Assembly (NCBI RefSeq): GCF_015207605.1
Contig: NZ_JADEWO010000006.1
Span: 62,001 to 126,000, forward strand
DNA: 64,000 nt
Source of the DNA: Oculatella sp. LEGE 06141
Lineage (GTDB): Bacteria; Cyanobacteriota; Cyanobacteriia; Elainellales; Elainellaceae
Direction of reading: 5' to 3'
Shown one piece after another: positions 1 to 9,257 of the stretch (position 1 is its first letter; each line of letters begins with the position of its first letter). The position numbers were made by a program, and so were the translations under genes. A model generated the notes under the pieces. The model saw only the letters and a program-made list of their open reading frames with translations, made no database searches and was not told the origin of the DNA.

Positions 1-1500
1 AAATTGCGTCCGAAATACCTCCGGCAGGTTAAGCAAAAAGACGGTATTGGCATTGAGATCAATAGGCGGGACGTTGAAGGATTCTCCAACCTCGGACAGC
101 AGCAAAAATCTTGTTTGCGGATTTAGTACGTAGCTGAGCGATACCACATTAGCCGGATTCACTCCAAACGCATCGCTAATGACCAGAGGGCGATCGCTGG
201 CATTAATGATGCGTGCCATCTCAGGGTTGGTGTAGCCTACCACTTTGTTCCACCAGGTATCCGCTTGGGCACTAACCGCACACGACGCGATTCCGGCCAG
301 CACTGTTATGGCTGCGATCGCTCCCCAAAGGCGAAGACGCATCAGGTTTGTAGTACGAAGACGCTGGGTTAGCAGATAGGCTAGGGCTAGGTGAATACCA
401 AGATGGCTTGGAATTAAATAACGGGTGACGGTCGATCGCTGCCCACCCAGCACCAGATCGGGCAGCAGCAGCGCAACAAAACTAGAAAACGTGAGGCACA
501 ACACAAACAGCCAAACCCTGGATGATGTGCGGCGGCACAGGTAATACAGCGCATACCCCTCCAATAGCAGCACGGGTACGATGAAGAAATAGGCTCGCAA
601 ATCATCCAGGCTGAAATCGAAATCAACAATCAGGCGACTAACGTTAAAGGCCCACATGTTTGCCATCGTCGGTAATGTGAGCGACTGAGTCGTCCATGCG
701 GTTGATCCCTTAACCGTGTCGGCATAGGTGCGAATGAAATACATCCACGGGCTGAGAACCACCAGCGCGATCGCAGAACTCACCAGATAGGAAACCGATC
801 GCCGATTTAAGCTAAAACCCGTGTTGATTAGTACATAGAGGGCATGTCCAACGGCAAAAAGGGCGGTCAGCAAAAACGTGTAGAACGACAGAATGAGCGA
901 TATGGCATAGAAGCCCCAGTTTCGTATCGTTGGCACGTTCATGGCTCGAAACAGGGCGATGCTACACAACAACACCGTGGCCGTCCACAGGCTATACTCC
1001 CGCGCTTCCTGAGCGTAAAGTACATGAAACGGAGACACTGCTATTAGTGCGATCGCTACCCAGCCTGTCAGCGGGCATTCAAACAGCTCTAAACACAGCC
1101 AATACAGCAGCGGAAATGTCAACAAGCTGGTCAAGGCCGAGAAACTGCGAATAGCAGTAGCCGAGTCGCCAAACCACTGCGCCCATGCTTTCGCCAGAAC
1201 ATAGTAAAGCGGCGGATGTTGAGAATCTTCAGCGCCCAAAATTTGAACGGTTAACCCAACCCCTCTCGACGGATCGAGGCGCTGGAACGCTTGCAGATCC
1301 TGGACTGTAACCTCTTCTCCCCTGAATGCTCGTTCAACTAATTCGGAGCGGCTATGCCCTGTAATGTGCAGGGAGGTAAAAACCTCATCATGCCAATAGA
1401 TTTTGCGATCGAGGTTAGCCCAGCGAAACACAATCCCCAGTACTAGAATGGCAACACACAACAATCGCACCCAGGTCAGCCGATCGTTTGGTTTTAGCAT
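1..1500 (-). CDS. GT-C superfamily (family 39-like) membrane glycosyltransferase, 3' end cut off
   Basis: The reading frame is open from an ATG at 1500 to the window edge (500 codons, no stop), so the C-terminus is missing. The product is a multi-spanning membrane protein. A first hydrophobic helix (about residues 10-27) is followed by a periplasmic loop with YWHDEVFT; the acidic pair D38/E39 sits where GT-C enzymes carry their catalytic Asp/Glu. A later GGQRSTVTRY segment is typical of cyanobacterial family 39-type proteins. Such enzymes transfer sugars from polyprenyl-phosphate donors on the outer face of the membrane. Donor and acceptor cannot be told from sequence. It is transcribed away from the next gene and has no visible operon partner inside the window. 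Confidence 0.8.
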   Translation of the reverse strand, partial: MLKPNDRLTWVRLLCVAILVLGIVFRWANLDRKIYWHDEVFTSLHITGHSRSELVERAFRGEEVTVQDLQAFQRLDPSRGVGLTVQILGAEDSQHPPLYYVLAKAWAQWFGDSATAIRSFSALTSLLTFPLLYWLCLELFECPLTGWVAIALIAVSPFHVLYAQEAREYSLWTATVLLCSIALFRAMNVPTIRNWGFYAISLILSFYTFLLTALFAVGHALYVLINTGFSLNRRSVSYLVSSAIALVVLSPWMYFIRTYADTVKGSTAWTTQSLTLPTMANMWAFNVSRLIVDFDFSLDDLRAYFFIVPVLLLEGYALYYLCRRTSSRVWLFVLCLTFSSFVALLLPDLVLGGQRSTVTRYLIPSHLGIHLALAYLLTQRLRTTNLMRLRLWGAIAAITVLAGIASCAVSAQADTWWNKVVGYTNPEMARIINASDRPLVISDAFGVNPANVVSLSYVLNPQTRFLLLSEVGESFNVPPIDLNANTVFLLNLPEVFRTQF

Positions 1501-1717
1501 CTGCTTCTTTTCAGTAGAGGACGAGGGTAAACCGTTGAGGGATCAAACCGTAACCGTCTGGGTCAAACGACTATTTCCCATTCAGCAAAACGTACGGTTC
1601 AACCATACTCGCAAATATTTAACCTGGCGAAAATTGAGCCGTCCGTGAGACACTTGGGCACAACGGTCACTGATACATCAATACATTTATTCAGCAGGGT
1701 GCAATAGGAGTTGCCTT

Positions 1718-2980
1718 ATGCAGCCAATCGACATCCTTGTGTTATCGAATGGGCCAGGCGAACTCACCACCTGGGTAAGACCAGTTGTACAAGAACTACG
1801 GCAAACCTTGGGGCACGATCGCTCGCAGGTTCGTATTTCGGTAGTGCTTTCTCCCTGTCCCAACGCTAGCGGGCGAGAAGTAAGCCTTGCCCAGCAGATG
1901 CCTGAGGTCGATCGCGTTCAGGGGGCAGATCGCTTTTTTCCGTTTTTGCTCTGGGGAAAGACAGCGGAATCCTGGGAGTGGCGCGATCGCGGCGTTATCA
2001 TATTTTTGGGTGGCGATCAGATCTTTCCCGTCATCATTGGCAGGCGGTTGGGCTACCGCACCGTCATTTATGGAGAATGGCAGACTCGCTGGCATCGCTG
2101 GATCGATCGCTTTGGGGTGATGAAGCCAGAACTGGTCGAGCGGGCTGATCCCAGATACCAGCACAAGTTCACAGTCGTAGGCGATTTGATGGCAGAGGCC
2201 AGTGGGCATACATCCTCCTCGTTGCAAGCTATTACCCAAGCCTCTTCCGCTGAACTGATTGGACTGTTGCCCGGTTCAAAGTCTGCCAAACTGGCGCAGG
2301 GCGTACCGCTGGGGCTGGCGATCGCGCAACACATCCATGCCGTCCGGCCTCAAACGCAGTTTGTAATTCTGGTGGCACCGACGCTCGATCTGGAGGCAAT
2401 CGCCAAATATGCCGATCCGGCCTTTAATCCCTTTGCGCTTACGTTTGAGGGCGGTACAGCCGAACTGGTGACTGAACCAAACGGTGCTTACTTTAAAACG
2501 GCAAGCGGGTTGCGAATTGAGCTGTGGACTGAAACCCCAGCCTACGATGTTTTAGCTCGATGTCGGCTCTGTTTAACTACGGTCGGAGCCAACACGGCTG
2601 AGTTAGGATCGTTAGCCATTCCCATGATTGTGTTACTTCCCACCCAGCAGCTCGATTCTATGCGTGCCTGGGATGGCTTACCGGGCTTATTGGCAAACCT
2701 GCCCGGTGTTGGTTCAATGTTTGCCAGGGTGATTAACGGGTGGTTTGTGCGAACTCCTCGGCTGTTAGCATGGCCGAACATTTGGGCAGGAGAGGCGATC
2801 GTCCCAGAGCTAATCGGAAAACTCCAGCCGCAAGAGGTGGCAGCAGTGGCGCTAAACTGGCTGGAGCATCCCGACCAGTTGGAGCAGGTTAAGGCTCGCT
2901 TGCAAGGGGTACGGGGGCAGGCTGGGGCAGCGCATAAACTGGCTCAAGTGGTGTGTGACACGTTAGCAATGGAGGACTAG
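1718..2980 (+). CDS. Lipid-A-disaccharide synthase-related protein
   Basis: A 420-residue soluble protein starting IDILVLSNGPGELTTWVRP, which matches the LpxB-related glycosyltransferase group conserved in cyanobacteria (GT-B fold). The Gly-rich N-terminal loop and the region around LLPGSKSAKLAQG (about residue 190) are the recognisable blocks; the latter corresponds to the LPGSR block of LpxB. True LpxB joins UDP-2,3-diacylglucosamine to lipid X, but this subgroup is usually annotated only as LpxB-related and its substrate is unknown. No other lipid A gene is nearby. The ATG at 1718 lies about 9 bases after AGGAG, supporting the start. It is divergent from the GT-C gene at 1-1500. Confidence 0.8.
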   Translation: MQPIDILVLSNGPGELTTWVRPVVQELRQTLGHDRSQVRISVVLSPCPNASGREVSLAQQMPEVDRVQGADRFFPFLLWGKTAESWEWRDRGVIIFLGGDQIFPVIIGRRLGYRTVIYGEWQTRWHRWIDRFGVMKPELVERADPRYQHKFTVVGDLMAEASGHTSSSLQAITQASSAELIGLLPGSKSAKLAQGVPLGLAIAQHIHAVRPQTQFVILVAPTLDLEAIAKYADPAFNPFALTFEGGTAELVTEPNGAYFKTASGLRIELWTETPAYDVLARCRLCLTTVGANTAELGSLAIPMIVLLPTQQLDSMRAWDGLPGLLANLPGVGSMFARVINGWFVRTPRLLAWPNIWAGEAIVPELIGKLQPQEVAAVALNWLEHPDQLEQVKARLQGVRGQAGAAHKLAQVVCDTLAMED

Positions 2981-3108
2981 CGGCTTCTGAACTGGCGATA
3001 CGCCCCAACGCGGCAAATCGTGTCTCTACGGTTCTTTGTTCCCTGCGTCTGTTGGCAAGTTACTATTTGATCAAACCGATTGATCAAACCAATGAATCCG
3101 TCCAGCGA

Positions 3109-3225
3109 ATGCAGAACGCACGCAATGTAATTAACGTCCTGATTAGCATGGCCTTGATTTCGTTCATTGCAATGAACCTATTCCGGCTAGTAGCCTTCTT
3201 TTTACAGGGGCAGCCAACTCCCTAA
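3109..3225 (+). CDS. Possible small single-helix membrane protein
   Basis: A 38-codon frame starting MQNARNVINV and ending FLQGQPTP. Most of it is one hydrophobic helix (VINVLISMALISFIAMNLF). The frame stays open upstream with protein-like composition (YYLIKPIDQTNESVQR), so a non-ATG start (TTG at 3067, 52 codons) is possible. No good Shine-Dalgarno sequence precedes either start. It fills most of the 340-base gap between the LpxB-related gene and the DUF2470 gene. I do not recognise a family; it may instead be the remnant of a longer gene. Confidence 0.35.
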   Translation: MQNARNVINVLISMALISFIAMNLFRLVAFFLQGQPTP

Positions 3226-3320
3226 ATCACCCAATCGATCAGCTCGATAGATCACCCGATAGACCGCCAGTAGTGGCTTGAAATTTAGTTGTTTAGAGAC
3301 AGGATAGTACGGAATTTACT

Positions 3321-3614
3321 ATGGCTGACGCATTTTCCTCTGAGGTGAGCGATCGCATCTGCAAGCACATGAACGAAGACCATGCCGATGCCGTCACGCT
3401 ATATGCCAAAGCATTTGGTGGAGTTACTGAGGCGATCGCCGCTCAAATGCTCCAAATCGACGCTCAAGGCATGGACTTATTAGTTCAATCAGAGACAGCA
3501 ACAACTCCGGTGCGAGTAGCATTTGACCACACGTTGCAAGACTCGGAAGACGCGCATCATACATTGATTGATATGGTAAAGCAGGCAAGACAGACCGCCG
3601 GGAAACGCGAATAA
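3321..3614 (+). CDS. DUF2470 domain protein
   Basis: A 97-residue protein made almost only of a DUF2470 domain. The hallmark ICKHMNEDHADAV is at residues 13-25. The same domain forms the C-terminal part of HugZ-like haem-degrading, FMN-binding split-barrel proteins and plant proteins related to haem oxygenase; the highly conserved HMNxDH segment there contacts haem in HugZ. Alone, its role is not established; a haem or tetrapyrrole link is inference. It ends three bases before a perfect palindrome that probably terminates it and the convergent petH. Confidence 0.85.
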   Translation: MADAFSSEVSDRICKHMNEDHADAVTLYAKAFGGVTEAIAAQMLQIDAQGMDLLVQSETATTPVRVAFDHTLQDSEDAHHTLIDMVKQARQTAGKRE

Positions 3615-3616
3615 AA

Positions 3617-3652
3617 AAGTACCCGGAAAAGCGATCGCTTTTCCGGGTACTT
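3617..3652. terminator. Bidirectional terminator: 36-bp perfect palindrome centred on HIP1
   Basis: Positions 3617-3634 are the exact reverse complement of 3635-3652, and the centre is the HIP1 octamer at 3631-3638. The GC-rich part (GTACCCGG) is flanked by A-runs on the left, which read as U-runs for minus-strand transcripts. It lies between the converging DUF2470 gene and petH, where a shared terminator is expected. Confidence 0.75.
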
Positions 3653-3708
3653 CCGGTTTTGATCTAAACAACCAGTCAACCAGGGACAGCAGTGCTAGCC
3701 CTTAAACC

Positions 3709-4935
<1,227 letters not shown>

Positions 4936-5153
4936 TCAATAACTCTCTGAACCCAACTTGTTGAACGCGCTGTAGTTACGTGCCATTTCTCACGACATGC
5001 CAACTAAGCGATCGGAACGTTAGTCCGCAAATCAGACCTAATCTGCTATTAGCGTAGCATTGCAAAGCCGCTCTCACTCACTGAAGGAGGCAAGTGAAGA
5101 AAAATTACGCTTACCTCCGCTCCACCATAACGAGCAATTTAGGGAAAGAATGT

Positions 5154-5184
5154 CAATTTCATACCAATTTCATTTTCAATTTCA
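5154..5184. repeat. Three helically phased CAATTTCA octamers
   Basis: Identical octamers CAATTTCA start at 5154, 5165 and 5177, i.e. spaced 11 and 12 bases, about one helical turn. This looks like a direct-repeat binding site, for example for a response regulator, between petH and prk. It does not match the RpaB HLR1 or cyanobacterial Pho box that I know. It could also be chance in an AT-rich stretch. Confidence 0.45.
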
Positions 5185-5289
5185 GTTTCGTAGTGGGCAC
5201 AATGCCTTTAGCATGAGTATTAGCAACCGAAATGTTATCCATAGAACTCTTGTAGGGATGCATGGGTTCTGGTAGGATCAGGCTATTCT

Positions 5290-5303
5290 GTAGTACTAAA
5301 TAC
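5290..5303. promoter_or_regulatory. NtcA-type site GTA-N8-TAC
   Basis: GTAGTACTAAATAC fits GTA-N8-TAC exactly. It lies 361 bases upstream of petH and 242 upstream of prk. petH is NtcA-controlled in Synechocystis, which makes the location plausible. I see no clear -10 box about 22 bases downstream in either direction, so a functional site is uncertain. Confidence 0.35.
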
Positions 5304-5484
5304 CTACCAGCTCCATTCATCTGCGATCGCCTGAGCTTTTTCTAACCGTGGGTAGATGAACCGCTGCTTATTAATTGCAATGGTCAGCCGTTTCATCTTG
5401 ATACACATCCTAGGTCAGTAAAAGCGACAGGAATCGAAGGGAAAGAGTCACACTGAACCACAGTTAGGCTGCTTCCACATTTTT

Positions 5485-5499
5485 CAGGGTTTAAACCTG
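5485..5499. promoter_or_regulatory. Palindrome around GTTTAAAC upstream of prk
   Basis: The sequence CAGGGTTTAAACCTG contains a perfect 10-bp inverted repeat (GGTTTAAACC) and lies 45 bases ahead of the prk start, beside the probable -10 region. LysR-type regulators such as CbbR/RbcR control Calvin-cycle genes, but their core motif is not clearly present, so the regulator is unknown. Confidence 0.35.
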
Positions 5500-5544
5500 T
5501 CCAAATTTCATTCAATATAGCCGTTTTATTTTCAGAGGAAACCT

Positions 5545-6555
5545 ATGACCAGTCAGCCAGACCGTGTGGTTATTATTGGCGTAGCCGGGGATTCCGGATG
5601 CGGTAAATCGACCTTCCTTCGCCGCTTGGCAGATCTGTTTGGGGAAGAGTTATTAACAGTCATCTGCCTGGACGATTACCACAGTCTGGATCGCAAGCAG
5701 CGCAAAGAAACTGGTATCACTGCTCTTAACCCTAAAGCAAACAACTTCGACCTGATGTATGAGCAGGTCAAAGCGCTGAAGGAAGGAAAGTCAATCGAGA
5801 AACCCATTTACAACCACGAAACGGGGATGATTGACCCACCCGAAACTATTCGCCCCAACCGCATTATTGTCATCGAAGGGCTTCACCCGATGTATGACGA
5901 ACGGGTGCGATCGCTGCTTGACTTTAGCGTTTACCTGGATATTGACGACGAAGTGAAAATTGCCTGGAAGATCCAGCGCGACATGGCAGAACGGGGTCAT
6001 CGCTACGAAGACGTGCTGGCTGCTATCAACTCTCGCCGTCCCGACTTTAATGCTTACATCGATCCGCAGAAAGCTCATGCCGATGTGGTGATTCAAGTCC
6101 TACCCACCAACCTGATTCCAAACGATACCGAACGCCGCGTGCTGCGGGTTCGCCTGATTCAGAAAGATGACGTTGAAGGGCTGGAGCCTGTTTATCTGTT
6201 TGATGAAGGGTCTACGATTCACTGGACACCTTGCGGTCGCAAGCTCACCTGCTCCTATCCAGGGATGCAGATGTACTATGGTCCCGATGCGTACTACAAA
6301 AACAGCGTCTCTATCCTGGAGGTAGACGGACAGTTTGACAAGCTTGAGGAAGTCATTTACATCGAAAGTCACCTCAGCAATACCTCAACCAAGTACTACG
6401 GTGAAATGACCGAGCTGTTGCTGAAGCACAAAGAATATCCTGGCTCCAACAACGGTACAGGTCTGTTCCAGGTGCTCGTTGGGCTGAAGATGCGTACCAC
6501 CTATGAGCGGTTAGTTAGCAGTGGGGCCCAAGCGAAGGTGGCTGCTAGCAACTAA
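5545..6555 (+). CDS. prk: Phosphoribulokinase
   Basis: Phosphorylates ribulose 5-phosphate with ATP to give ribulose 1,5-bisphosphate, the CO2 acceptor of Rubisco. 336 residues, the usual cyanobacterial length. The P-loop GDSGCGKST covers residues 15-23. C19 and C41 (in VICLDDYH) are the redox pair closed by thioredoxin control and by the CP12-GAPDH complex; a second pair lies in TPCGRKLTCSYPG. The ATG follows AGAGGAAACCT at good spacing. It is a single gene, divergent from petH, so the reducing-power and carbon-fixation genes share one control region. Confidence 0.98.
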   Translation: MTSQPDRVVIIGVAGDSGCGKSTFLRRLADLFGEELLTVICLDDYHSLDRKQRKETGITALNPKANNFDLMYEQVKALKEGKSIEKPIYNHETGMIDPPETIRPNRIIVIEGLHPMYDERVRSLLDFSVYLDIDDEVKIAWKIQRDMAERGHRYEDVLAAINSRRPDFNAYIDPQKAHADVVIQVLPTNLIPNDTERRVLRVRLIQKDDVEGLEPVYLFDEGSTIHWTPCGRKLTCSYPGMQMYYGPDAYYKNSVSILEVDGQFDKLEEVIYIESHLSNTSTKYYGEMTELLLKHKEYPGSNNGTGLFQVLVGLKMRTTYERLVSSGAQAKVAASN

Positions 6556-6603
6556 TTGCGTCACAAGTTGCGGTTAGGCGTAGTTTAATTTGTAACTGTG
6601 GTT

Positions 6604-6634
6604 CAGTAGGGACGAGATTATCTCGTCCCTACTG
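6604..6634. repeat. Perfect hairpin, 14-bp stem and 3-base loop (REP-like)
   Basis: CAGTAGGGACGAGA at 6604-6617 pairs exactly with 6621-6634 around the loop TTA. No U-run follows, so it is not a standard terminator. Hairpins of the type TAGGGACGAGA...TCTCGTCCCTA resemble short dispersed palindromic repeats of cyanobacterial genomes. It sits 49 bases after prk and 32 bases before the tenA start. Confidence 0.65.
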
Positions 6635-6666
6635 TGGTTTTAGGGGGTGGAAATGAGGAGGTGTCA

Positions 6667-7299
6667 ATGTCTCTGGCCATAGAACTCTGGCAAGCTAATC
6701 AGGATTTGGCGATCGCCTGTTTAAACAATCCGTTTGTTCAGGGTATCGCTGACGGTACATTGCCAATGGAAACGTTCGCTTATTACGTTGGGCAAGATGC
6801 CTTTTTTCTAGATGCTTTTGCCCGAGCCTACAGCATTGCTGCCGCTAAAGCACCTGATTGGGAAGGGTTTAGCATTTTCCATAGTCTGGCGGATGGTGTA
6901 CTTCAAGAACTTAAGCTGCATCAGAGCTATGCGGCTGAGTGGGGCGTAAACCTTCAGGATGTCGTACCAGGTAGCGCTACCCGTCGCTATACCGATTTTC
7001 TGTCAGCAACCGCCTGGAGTCAGGATGTTGGTATTACGGCAGTGGCAATGTTGCCCTGTATGCGGCTATACGCATTTTTGGGACAAACATTGGCGCAATC
7101 TGGCATTCCAGAGCATCGGTATGCAAACTGGATTCAAACCTATAGCAGCCAGGAGTTTGAGCCGTTGGCGCAACAGCTAGCCGCACTCACCGATCGCTAC
7201 GCTGGCTACAGCCAGTTGGCTGCATCCACCTATCGCTATGCCATGCAATGCGAAGCAGACTTTTTCCAGGCTGCGTGGGAGTTCGGTGCGGTAGTGTAA
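6667..7299 (+). CDS. tenA: TenA family protein (thiaminase II / aminopyrimidine aminohydrolase)
   Basis: TenA enzymes hydrolyse thiamin breakdown products so that the pyrimidine can be salvaged. The 210-residue protein has the all-helical haem-oxygenase-like fold. The active-site Cys is present in MLPCMRLYAFLG, marking the Cys-type (TenA_C) subgroup; an early FAYYVGQDAFFLDAFARAY block and the late CEADFFQAAWE block with its Glu also fit. I chose the ATG at 6667 because GAGGAGGT lies just before it; a GTG at 6634 would put the start inside the hairpin. No thiamin gene or TPP riboswitch is adjacent, so the physiological substrate is inference. Confidence 0.85.
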   Translation: MSLAIELWQANQDLAIACLNNPFVQGIADGTLPMETFAYYVGQDAFFLDAFARAYSIAAAKAPDWEGFSIFHSLADGVLQELKLHQSYAAEWGVNLQDVVPGSATRRYTDFLSATAWSQDVGITAVAMLPCMRLYAFLGQTLAQSGIPEHRYANWIQTYSSQEFEPLAQQLAALTDRYAGYSQLAASTYRYAMQCEADFFQAAWEFGAVV

Positions 7300-7473
7300 C
7301 CTGAAGCTCAACCGCATAATGTCAGTCAATGTTGCGGCAAACAATCAGCCCAACGTTGCCGGGATGCAATACCATGCAGTTAGGCATTTTGGAGCAGTAA
7401 CACCAGCCGCACGCATGATTTACTGCCTCACTGGAATCGACGGTGCCCTGGATACCACATTCCTCAATCAACA

Positions 7474-8262
7474 ATGGCTGTTTCTTCCACACTGATGAGT
7501 CTCCTGCCCTGGCTGGTAGCGATCGCCCTCAATTCTGCCCTGGCGGCGATCGCCTACTTTGCTCCCAAGAAGCTTCTCACACCTGCTGGACTGGTTCACG
7601 CATGGATATTGGGCATTCTGCTGTGGGGGACGTTGGGCTGGCAGGGCTATCTAATTATGATGGTCTACTTTCTGGTAGGTTCGAGCGTTACCCGCATTGG
7701 CATGGCACAAAAGGAAGCTGCCGGAATTGCCGAGAAGCGCTCTGGCGCACGTGGGCCAGAAAATGTTTGGGGTTCTGCTTTAATTGGCACCCTTTGCGCG
7801 ATCGCGGCCTATGTCGTTTCCCTGGCACAACCCGATCGAGCCGCAACCCTGGTTCCGTTACTGATACTAGGATACGTTGCCAGCATTAGCACCAAGCTAT
7901 CCGATACCTCTGCCAGTGAAATTGGCAAAGCTTACGGCAAACACACGTTCTTAATTACCACCCTGAAGCCTGTGCCACCCGGAACCGAGGGAGCCGTTAG
8001 TTTAGAAGGAACCCTGGCTGGCGTAGTCGCCTCAGCCGCGATCGCTCTAATTGCCTGGGGCGTTGGGCTAGTTTCGCTGCCGGGTGTCGCCATCTGTATC
8101 ATCGCTGCGTTTGTTGCCACCACAGCCGAGAGTTTGATTGGAGCAACGCTGCAATCTAGCTATGAATGGCTCACGAATGAGATTGTGAATGTGTTGAACA
8201 CCTTGATAGGGGCGATCGTGGCTCTCCTGCTCGCTACAGCCATTCAGGTTCTCGGAGCGTGA
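7474..8262 (+). CDS. DUF92 family membrane protein, phytyl-phosphate kinase-like (VTE6 type)
   Basis: A 262-residue polytopic membrane protein of the DUF92/TIGR00297 family. The plant member VTE6 and its Synechocystis counterpart convert phytyl phosphate to phytyl diphosphate, recycling chlorophyll phytol into tocopherol and phylloquinone. Characteristic parts are the second helix block TPAGLVHAWILGILLWG, the conserved loop KLSDTSASEIGKAYGK and the segment GTEGAVSLEGTLAG. About seven hydrophobic helices are visible. It follows tenA after 174 bases and converges with the SDR gene. Family assignment is strong; kinase activity is inferred from homology. Confidence 0.85.
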   Translation: MAVSSTLMSLLPWLVAIALNSALAAIAYFAPKKLLTPAGLVHAWILGILLWGTLGWQGYLIMMVYFLVGSSVTRIGMAQKEAAGIAEKRSGARGPENVWGSALIGTLCAIAAYVVSLAQPDRAATLVPLLILGYVASISTKLSDTSASEIGKAYGKHTFLITTLKPVPPGTEGAVSLEGTLAGVVASAAIALIAWGVGLVSLPGVAICIIAAFVATTAESLIGATLQSSYEWLTNEIVNVLNTLIGAIVALLLATAIQVLGA

Positions 8263-8309
8263 GGAGCAGAGTGGAACCGTTAACGTCTGGATCAGCGCCA
8301 ATGACCACG

Positions 8310-9197
8310 TCAAGGAGTTAAATAGCGGCGCATGAAGCTTTCTAGCGACTCCATTTTGATGTTGAAGGTTGTCTCTAGCAATTGAACTTCAGCAGGCGTA
8401 CAAAAAAATTCATTCGCCAGTAGAGTCCGTAACGTTCCCAACGCCCGTTTTGCTTCCGGATTGATTACCCCCACTGCGGTACGAATGCCGTCTAAAACCA
8501 CCAGAGGTGGTGTAATAACCAGCGGTTCTCGGTCAAAAATGCGGCCAAAGATCTGGGGAATGGCGGCTCGTTCCAGAATATCTGGCCCCCCCACCGCAAA
8601 GGTTTGATTGTGTGCTGCTTCAGTAGTAGCCGCTGCCACGGCAATCTGTGCCAGGTCATCTGTACTCACAATCGAGGTTCGAGTTTTGGGATCACCAATC
8701 AACAAATAAAGTCCAGTCTGCTGAAATCGTTCGGCCAGGGGCAGCAAATTTGAGGCAAAGCCAGAGGGTCGCAAAATGGTGTAATTTAACCCGCTCGTTT
8801 TCAAATACTGCTCAACCGCTCGTTTTGCTTTAAAGACAGGTGCATCTTCATACCCACGTTCTGCCCCTAGCACTGAGATAAAAACAAAATGCTTCGCGCC
8901 AGCCGCTTTAGCAGCATCAATCAGGTCAATGTTGGCTCGGTAGTCTAACGACTGAGCATCGCCACCATTCGCGTCGTTAGATCCGTGAGCGCTAATCACA
9001 AATTCCGCCCCATGACAGGCTTTGTGAATGTCTCGCTCTTGCAGTAAATCTCCGATAAAAACCTGTGCTCCCCGATTCTCTATCTCGCCATATCGCGACG
9101 TTAGCTTAACAAACGCCCGCGTCGGCTGTTCTCGTTCACAAAGCAATCGGATAATTCTGCGTCCTAGCCCCCCTGTGGCTCCTGTGACTAAAAACAT
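8310..9197 (-). CDS. NmrA-like atypical short-chain dehydrogenase/reductase
   Basis: A 295-residue protein with an N-terminal NAD(P)-binding Rossmann motif TGATGGLGRRI (residues 5-15). It lacks a clear catalytic YxxxK, as usual for the atypical NmrA-like SDRs that include Ycf39/HCF244 and many cyanobacterial paralogues. Conserved parts include FVFISVLGAERGYEDAPVFKAKRAVE and LNYTILRPSGFA. Substrate unknown. GAGGAGAA precedes the ATG. A GNAT gene lies 60 bases upstream on the same strand, so the two may be co-transcribed. There is no evidence that it is Ycf39 itself. Confidence 0.85.
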   Translation of the reverse strand: MFLVTGATGGLGRRIIRLLCEREQPTRAFVKLTSRYGEIENRGAQVFIGDLLQERDIHKACHGAEFVISAHGSNDANGGDAQSLDYRANIDLIDAAKAAGAKHFVFISVLGAERGYEDAPVFKAKRAVEQYLKTSGLNYTILRPSGFASNLLPLAERFQQTGLYLLIGDPKTRTSIVSTDDLAQIAVAAATTEAAHNQTFAVGGPDILERAAIPQIFGRIFDREPLVITPPLVVLDGIRTAVGVINPEAKRALGTLRTLLANEFFCTPAEVQLLETTFNIKMESLESFMRRYLTP

Positions 9198-9257
9198 AAC
9201 CTGTTCTCCTCAAGGCAATACAGCAGCCAACGTCGTCGGTGGAAAATCGATCCCTGG

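Noticed and set aside
414-629. 71-codon minus-strand frame
   Set aside because: It lies inside the 1-1500 glycosyltransferase gene in another frame and shows no protein-like pattern.
844-1648. Several plus-strand frames of 67-81 codons
   Set aside because: They are antisense to the GT-C gene, whose minus-strand frame is open over its full length with clear family motifs.
5060-5275. 71-codon plus-strand frame between petH and prk
   Set aside because: Low-complexity sequence produced by CAATTTCA repeats, no ribosome binding site, no family resemblance.
6556-6666. TPP riboswitch ahead of tenA
   Set aside because: The conserved CTGAGA and ACCTGA elements are absent; the only structure is a plain hairpin.
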